Part shown: positions 32,117-35,708 of the stretch, piece by piece
How positions within the stretch are numbered: position 1 is the stretch's first letter
Layout of the letters: the number at the start of each line of letters is the position of its first letter
Assembly: GCF_002850745.1 (NCBI RefSeq)
Contig: NZ_KZ559488.1
Span: forward strand, 1-35,708
DNA from: Nonomuraea indica
GTDB taxonomy: Bacteria; Actinomycetota; Actinomycetes; Streptosporangiales; Streptosporangiaceae
Reading direction: 5' to 3'
Length of the DNA: 35,708 nt
Program-made: the position numbers and the translations under genes
Notes under the pieces: model-generated
Told to the model about the DNA's origin: nothing
The model's database searches: none
What the model saw: only the letters and a program-made list of their open reading frames with translations

Positions 32117-32902
32117 GTGACCATCGAGTACAGCGGCAGGGGAGACCCCGCCCGCAGCCTGGCACTGTTGTGGCGCACCAGCGAGCGCACCAGCCGCAAG
32201 GGCAAGCCCGACCTGAGCGTCGACCGCATCGTGCGCGCCGCCATCGAGGTCGCCGACGCCGAAGGGCTGCAGGGGCTGTCCATGCGCCGCGTGGCCGAGC
32301 GGCTCGGCGTGGGCACGATGTCGCTCTACACGTACGTCCCGGGCAAGCCGGAGCTGCTCGACGTCATGCTCGACACCGTCCACGGCACCGCCTACGACGA
32401 GACGGGCGGGCCGGAGGAGGTACCCGGCGGCTGGCGCGAGCGGCTGACCCGCATCGCGCGCGCGAACTGGGCGCTCTGCCGGCGCCACCCGTGGCTGCTG
32501 CAGGTCGCGACCAGCCGCCCGGTGCTGGGACCCAACGTCACCGCCAAGTACGACCTCGAACTGCGCGCGATCGACGGCATCGGGCTGACCGACGTGGAGA
32601 TGGACCAGGTGATCACCCTGGTCACCGGGTTCGTGCACGGCACGGCCCGGGGAGCGGTCGAGGCGTCGCAGGTCGAGAGCCGGACCGGGATGTCCGACGA
32701 GCAGTGGTGGGCGGCGCACGCGCCGTTCCTCAGCCGGATCTCCGACGCCACCCGTTACCCCACGGCCGCCCGGGTGGGCCAGGCGGCCGGTGAGGCCCTG
32801 GGTGGCGCCTACAGCGCCGAGCACACCTTCGAGTTCGGCCTGGAACGCCTCCTGGACGGGATCGAGGCCCTCATACGCCGCCGCACGGGACAGTCCGGGT
32901 GA
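32117..32902 (+). CDS. TetR-family transcriptional regulator (TetR_C_1-type C-terminus)
   Basis: Regulator of 261 residues. A 30-residue leader (MTIEYSGRGDPARSLALLWRTSE) precedes the helix-turn-helix domain (about 35-85), with LSVDRIVRAAIEVADAEG, LSMRRVAERLGVGTMSLYTYVPGKPELL. The C-terminal domain resembles the tetracycline-repressor-like C-terminal family: VPGGWRERLTRIARANWALCRRHPWLLQV, then LVTGFVHGTARGAVE and TFEFGLERLLDGIEALI. GTG at 32117 gives the usual N-terminus; longer frames run into the receptor gene. It lies 31 bp after the second receptor with its own palindrome, so it may be autoregulated, control the transporter, or be an independent unit. No efflux pump, the usual target of this group, is adjacent. 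Confidence 0.9.
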   Translation: MTIEYSGRGDPARSLALLWRTSERTSRKGKPDLSVDRIVRAAIEVADAEGLQGLSMRRVAERLGVGTMSLYTYVPGKPELLDVMLDTVHGTAYDETGGPEEVPGGWRERLTRIARANWALCRRHPWLLQVATSRPVLGPNVTAKYDLELRAIDGIGLTDVEMDQVITLVTGFVHGTARGAVEASQVESRTGMSDEQWWAAHAPFLSRISDATRYPTAARVGQAAGEALGGAYSAEHTFEFGLERLLDGIEALIRRRTGQSG

Positions 32903-32941
32903 CCATGGCCCCACCCCGGGGCGGCGGCCGTCAGGCGCGCT

Positions 32942-32961
32942 CCTGCGGGCTCTCCCGCGGG
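32942..32961. terminator. Terminator hairpin between tetR and the convergent hypothetical gene
   Basis: CCTGCGGG (32942-32949) and CCCGCGGG (32954-32961) form an 8-pair stem with one G-U pair and a CTCT loop, in the 95-bp gap between two convergent genes. Confidence 0.6.
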
Positions 32962-32997
32962 GGTCGGCGCGGGCCCGGGAAGGTGGCCGTCAGGGGA

Positions 32998-33900
32998 TCA
33001 GCGTGGTTCCGGGGAGGTGGCCGCCATGAGCGCGATCCGGTGCTGGCGGGGGCTGGGCGGATAGGCCCAGGTGACCCCGGAGCCGCCGCCCGCGATCTCG
33101 TGCGGCACGACGGTTCGCAGCAGCGCCTCCGCCGTCGCGCCCGGCTGCTCGCCGCGCGCCTCCCGGTAACGTTCCAGGATCCGGCTCAGGTCCAGCATCA
33201 ACGTGTTGGCCGCCTCGCCCCACGCCTCCTCGGAGACGGGCTCCCCGGCCCGCCCGGACGCGGGCCGCTCGGCGGGCTCGGACGCGGGCCGCTTGGGTGC
33301 GGGCTGCTCGGGTGCGGGCTGCTCGGGTGCGGGCTGCTCGGGTACGGGCCCGTCTGCGGGCGCCGCCGCGATGGTGAGCCACAGCGCGCCGATCCGGTCG
33401 TCCACCGTGCACGTGCCGACGCCGGCCGCCCGCTCCGGGCCGACGACACCCCGTACGGCCTCGGCGAAGTGCGACTGGTCCATGCCGTCGACCATGCCGG
33501 CCAGCCAGTCGGTGCGCAGGTGGAGCACCCCCGGCTGTTCGACGGCGGCGCACTTGGCGATCAGCTCCGTGAGCGTGCCCTCGGGGTCGTGCAGCCCTTC
33601 CTCGCCCCGGGCCGCGAAGAGGTCGGCCAGCAGGTGCAGGGAGACGAGCCGCGGCGGGTCGTCGGTGGCCAGCACGCCCTGCTCCCTGCCCGCGCGCACC
33701 GGACCGGTGTCGTCGGAGCAGGCCCGCAGGCCCTCCATGAACGCGATCCGGGCCTCGGGCGCGAGCCGGGCGTCCCAGCCCCACCGAGCCGGCAGCTCGG
33801 GACGTCCCTCCGTCTCCCCGGCGCGGCGCGGGGCACGGCGTAACCACCACACGAGCACGCCGACGACGGCGGCTGCTGACACGGCAAGTGCGATCACCAC
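32998..33900 (-). CDS. Membrane-anchored hypothetical protein with PEQPA repeats
   Basis: Protein of 300 residues that I do not recognise. Residues about 2-20 form one hydrophobic helix (VIALAVSAAAVVGVLVWWL), followed by RRAPRR, so the bulk is probably on the cytoplasmic side. A first helical region (about 40-175) holds RLAPEARIAFMEGLRACSDD, RLVSLHLLADLFAARGEEGL and DDRIGALWLTIAAAP. A linker of four PEQPA/PKRPA units plus Pro/Glu/Arg-rich sequence (about 178-215) follows. A C-terminal region contains ANTLMLDLSRILERYREA and TWAYPPSP. GTG at 33900 has AGGGGAG about ten bases upstream; a second GTG is next to it. It lies 113 bp behind cvnD4 on the same strand, separated by a hairpin, so it may be an accessory of cvn4, but this is only position. 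Confidence 0.78.
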   Translation of the reverse strand: MVIALAVSAAAVVGVLVWWLRRAPRRAGETEGRPELPARWGWDARLAPEARIAFMEGLRACSDDTGPVRAGREQGVLATDDPPRLVSLHLLADLFAARGEEGLHDPEGTLTELIAKCAAVEQPGVLHLRTDWLAGMVDGMDQSHFAEAVRGVVGPERAAGVGTCTVDDRIGALWLTIAAAPADGPVPEQPAPEQPAPEQPAPKRPASEPAERPASGRAGEPVSEEAWGEAANTLMLDLSRILERYREARGEQPGATAEALLRTVVPHEIAGGGSGVTWAYPPSPRQHRIALMAATSPEPR

Positions 33901-33971
33901 GATGTGGCTACTCCCCTCATGACGGGCAGGCCAAGCAGCGTAGTGCGGCCATCTTCGCTAATCCGCTCATT

Positions 33972-33997
33972 CCCCGAGATTTACCTCCCTCTCGGGG
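33972..33997 (-). terminator. Terminator hairpin after cvnD4
   Basis: CCCCGAG (33972-33978) pairs with CTCGGGG (33991-33997) across a 12-base loop. It lies just beyond the cvnD4 stop (34014), before the hypothetical gene on the same strand, and likely ends the cvn4 transcript. Confidence 0.6.
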
Positions 33998-34013
33998 CAC
34001 AAGTGGCCAAGCT

Positions 34014-34592
34014 CTATGAAACCGGCGCGGCGCGCAGCCGGACGACGTGCTCGACCAGCGAGATCAGCGTCGCCTTGACCGACTCGCGGTTGCGCGCGTC
34101 CGTCCGCACGATCGGCACGTGCGCCGGGAGGGCCAGCGCCTCGCGCACCTCCTGCTCCGAGTGCGGGAACTGCCCGTCCCAGCCGTTCACCCCGATGACG
34201 AACGGCAGCTTGGCCTCCTCGAAGTAGTCGATCGCCGGGAAGCTGTCGGCCAGCCGCCGCGTGTCGAGCAGCACCACGGCGCCGATCGCGCCGCGGACGA
34301 GGTCGTCCCACATGAACCAGAACCGGTGCTGCCCGGGCGTGCCGAACAGGTAGAGGATCAGGTCACGGTCCAGCGACAGCCGGCCGAAGTCCATGGCGAC
34401 CGTCGTCGTCTGCTTGTTGGGGGTCATGCCGAGATCGTCGATGCCCGCGGACGCGTCGGTCATGACGGCCTCCGTGGTCAGCGGAAGGATCTCCGAGACC
34501 GCCCCCACGAACGTCGTCTTGCCGACGCCGAACCCGCCCGCGACGACGATCTTCGTCGACGTGAGGCCGGCGCTAGAGCCTGCGAAGTCCAC
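34014..34592 (-). CDS. cvnD: CvnD, small Ras-like GTPase (cvn4)
   Basis: Conservon GTPase of 192 residues, the same length as CvnD2. The first 49 residues are the same, including the P-loop GGFGVGKT (19-26). FGTPGQ (83-88) and FWFMWDDLVRGAIGAVVL follow. The G4 region reads GVNGWDG, again without a standard NKxD. Differences cluster in residues 50-56 (GIDDLGM versus GVDDVSL), at 75-110 in a few positions, and over the last 55 residues. The GTG start overlaps the 3' end of cvnC4 by 20 bp, exactly as in cvn2. It ends before the hairpin at 33972-33997. The protein should act with the CvnA4-C4 proteins of its operon, but near identity to CvnD2 suggests cross-talk is possible. Confidence 0.95.
   Translation of the reverse strand: MDFAGSSAGLTSTKIVVAGGFGVGKTTFVGAVSEILPLTTEAVMTDASAGIDDLGMTPNKQTTTVAMDFGRLSLDRDLILYLFGTPGQHRFWFMWDDLVRGAIGAVVLLDTRRLADSFPAIDYFEEAKLPFVIGVNGWDGQFPHSEQEVREALALPAHVPIVRTDARNRESVKATLISLVEHVVRLRAAPVS
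34204..34376 (-). repeat. DNA segment almost identical to part of cvnD2
   Basis: Counterpart of 9268-9440: two blocks (34204-34266 and 34269-34376) are base-for-base identical to cvnD2, separated by two changed bases. A further identical run of about 45 bases covers the cvnC/cvnD overlap (from about 34565). Confidence 0.9.
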
Positions 34593-34935
34593 TGAGCACC
34601 CTTTCGAGCATGTTGAGGTCTGGCTGTCCCTGGCTGAGGCGTGGCTGGTGCAGGCGGACGAGTCCTTCGTCGGACATGTCCGCCACCAGCACGCGCGCCA
34701 CGCCCAGCGGGACGCGGAGCAAGGCCGAGATCTCGGCGACCGACCGGAACGTGCGGCAGAGCTGCATGATGGCCTCCTGCTCGGGGGTGAGCAGGGCCAT
34801 CTCGTCGTCCGGGATCGACATGGACGAGATCAGCGTCTCCATCGCCAGGTGGTAGCGCGGCTCGGATCGGCCGCCGGTCACCGCGTACGGACGGAACAGG
34901 GGCTCGTCGTCCCCGGTCCCGTCAACGCCGTACAC
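34573..34935 (-). CDS. cvnC: CvnC, DUF742 protein (cvn4)
   Basis: DUF742 protein of 120 residues. A short acidic N-terminus (MYGVDGTGDDEPLF) leads to RPYAVTGGRSEPRYHLAMETLISSMS. The core then has EQEAIMQLCRTFRSVAEISALLRVPLGVARVLVADMSDEGLVRLHQP, and the end is LERVLSGLRRL. GTG at 34935 has GGGAG six bases upstream and lies 26 bp after cvnB4. Compared with CvnC2, the usual APR in the TGGRTAPR motif is EPR here, and VSSA is replaced by ISSM. The overlap with cvnD4 is the same as in cvn2, even at DNA level. Confidence 0.95.
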   Translation of the reverse strand: MYGVDGTGDDEPLFRPYAVTGGRSEPRYHLAMETLISSMSIPDDEMALLTPEQEAIMQLCRTFRSVAEISALLRVPLGVARVLVADMSDEGLVRLHQPRLSQGQPDLNMLERVLSGLRRL

Positions 34936-34961
34936 GACCCACTCCCATCAGTGTCATTCCA

Positions 34962-35384
34962 TCACCGAGTCCTTGCCGCCTGCAGCTCCGCGCGCAGCGC
35001 GGGAGTCAGCACCTGTCCGGCCCGGTCCACCAGCAGGGTCATCTGGTAGGCCACGAGCCCCATGTCACAGTCGGGCGCGGCCAGCACGGTGATGACCGAG
35101 CCGTCGCTGATCGCCATCACGATGAGCAGGCCGCGCTGCATCTCGACCACGGTCTGCGTCACGGCGCCGCCCTCGAACACGCGGGACGCGCCCACGGTCA
35201 GGCTCAGCAGGCCGGCCGACACCGCGGCGAGCTGGTCGGCCCGATCCGGCGGGAAGCCCTCGGAGCTCGCCAGGCACAGGCCATCGGCGGAGACGACGAC
35301 CGCGTGCGCGACCCCGGGCGTGTTGCGCACGAAGTCGGTGATCAGCCAGTCGAACCGATGCGCCTCGTGGCTAAGGGTTGTCAC
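34962..35384 (-). CDS. cvnB: CvnB, Roadblock/LC7-domain protein (cvn4)
   Basis: Roadblock/LC7 protein of 140 residues from GTG at 35384 (MTTLSHEAHRFDWLITDFVRNTPG), the same length as CvnB1 and CvnB2. It shows GVAHAVVVSADGLCLASSEGFPPDRADQLAAVSAGLLSL, then VVEMQRGLLIVMAISDGSVITVLAAPDCDMGLVAYQM. The start was chosen by length and by GGGAGGG a few bases upstream. The reading frame continues upstream into cvnA4, but out of the cvnA frame, so the longer version is not real. Unlike cvn1 and cvn2, where cvnB overlaps the cvnA stop, there is a 25-bp gap here. Confidence 0.95.
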   Translation of the reverse strand: MTTLSHEAHRFDWLITDFVRNTPGVAHAVVVSADGLCLASSEGFPPDRADQLAAVSAGLLSLTVGASRVFEGGAVTQTVVEMQRGLLIVMAISDGSVITVLAAPDCDMGLVAYQMTLLVDRAGQVLTPALRAELQAARTR

Positions 35385-35409
35385 TCGCCCTCCCTGGCAG
35401 GACGCTCGC

Positions 35410-35708
35410 TCACTCTCGTTCCTCCTGTTCGCGTACTTCCGCACGCCCGCGCCGCACTCCCTGCTGGAAGCTGGCCATCCTGCTGCGCATGCGCTCGGCG
35501 GACACCGGCGGCGCCGGAGCCCGCTGCGCCTGCCGCTGCGGCTGGGCGCTCGACGGGCTCGCCGTGCCGGGCACCAGGTTGGCCTTGGGGGTGCGCTTGG
35601 GCAGCCCGGCGGCGGTGATGCCGCCGAGACTGGGGTCGCTGGCGGCCGCCGCCGCACGCCAACCGGCGTCCGCGGCGGGTCGCCCTGCTTCCTCCCCCGA
35701 GGGGACGG
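35410..35708 (-). CDS. cvnA: CvnA C-terminal tail, 5' part outside window (cvn4)
   Basis: The last 98 codons of a fourth CvnA, cut by the right window edge. Only the disordered tail is visible. It has ADAGWRAAAAA, GLPKRTPKANLVPG, a 20-30 residue Pro/Gln/Ala linker, then SAERMRSRMASFQQGVRRGRAEVREQEERE and a TGA. These elements match the ends of CvnA1-3 in order and spacing, which makes the assignment firm although no kinase domain is seen. The stop lies 25 bp before cvnB4. Confidence 0.9.
   Translation of the reverse strand, partial: VPSGEEAGRPAADAGWRAAAAASDPSLGGITAAGLPKRTPKANLVPGTASPSSAQPQRQAQRAPAPPVSAERMRSRMASFQQGVRRGRAEVREQEERE

Noticed and set aside
34962..35657. Apparent 231-residue form of CvnB4
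   Set aside because: The N-terminal addition reads the cvnA4 tail out of frame; the GTG at 35384 gives the usual 140 residues.

Overview
The window comes from a high-GC actinomycete. Pervasive G/C third positions, frequent GTG/TTG starts, start/stop-overlapping operons and, above all, repeated 'conservon' (cvn) clusters support this. The style of the CvnA proteins and the gene content suggest the Streptosporangiaceae (Nonomuraea/Streptosporangium type); the family assignment is an inference from memory, not a search result.

Layout. Four conservon loci, all on the minus strand, alternate with three solute-uptake cassettes. (1) cvn1 at 1-3727: cvnA, cvnB and a cvnC cut by the left edge. (2) A plus-strand operon at 4088-9001: NitT/TauT-type lipoprotein, two permeases, a dihydropyrimidinase/hydantoinase-type amidohydrolase and an ATPase. 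(3) cvn2 at 9078-13706: complete cvnA-B-C-D. (4) A polyamine/amino-sugar block at 13881-23599: aminobutyraldehyde dehydrogenase and MGT-type glycosyltransferase (minus), divergent TetR (plus), potA-C-B-D (minus), and a divergent aminoglycoside-phosphotransferase-fold kinase (candidate glucosamine kinase) plus a SIS-domain protein (plus). (5) cvn3 at 23679-26750: only cvnA and cvnC. (6) A glycine-betaine/choline-type cassette at 27093-32085: ATPase, double-length permease, two tandem binding proteins, followed by an autoregulated-looking TetR. (7) A membrane-anchored proline-rich protein of unknown function (32998-33900). (8) cvn4 at 34014-35708, with cvnA cut by the right edge.

How they work together. 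Conservons are known in Streptomyces to encode an orphan sensor-kinase-like protein (CvnA), a Roadblock/LC7 protein (CvnB), a DUF742 protein (CvnC) and a small GTPase (CvnD) that associate at the membrane. No response-regulator gene is present here. Two conservons (cvn1, cvn3) are divergent from transporter operons across 340-360 bp control regions, which raises the untested possibility of linked control.

The most system-like part is 13881-23599. A polyamine importer, the enzyme that oxidises 4-aminobutanal, a glycosyltransferase, a candidate glucosamine kinase and a candidate amino-sugar-phosphate isomerase/deaminase share a locus. Matching TTGAA-N6-TTCAA boxes sit next to the TetR and at the kinase start. 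This may be a pathway for a polyamine- or amino-sugar-containing compound; that is a hypothesis.
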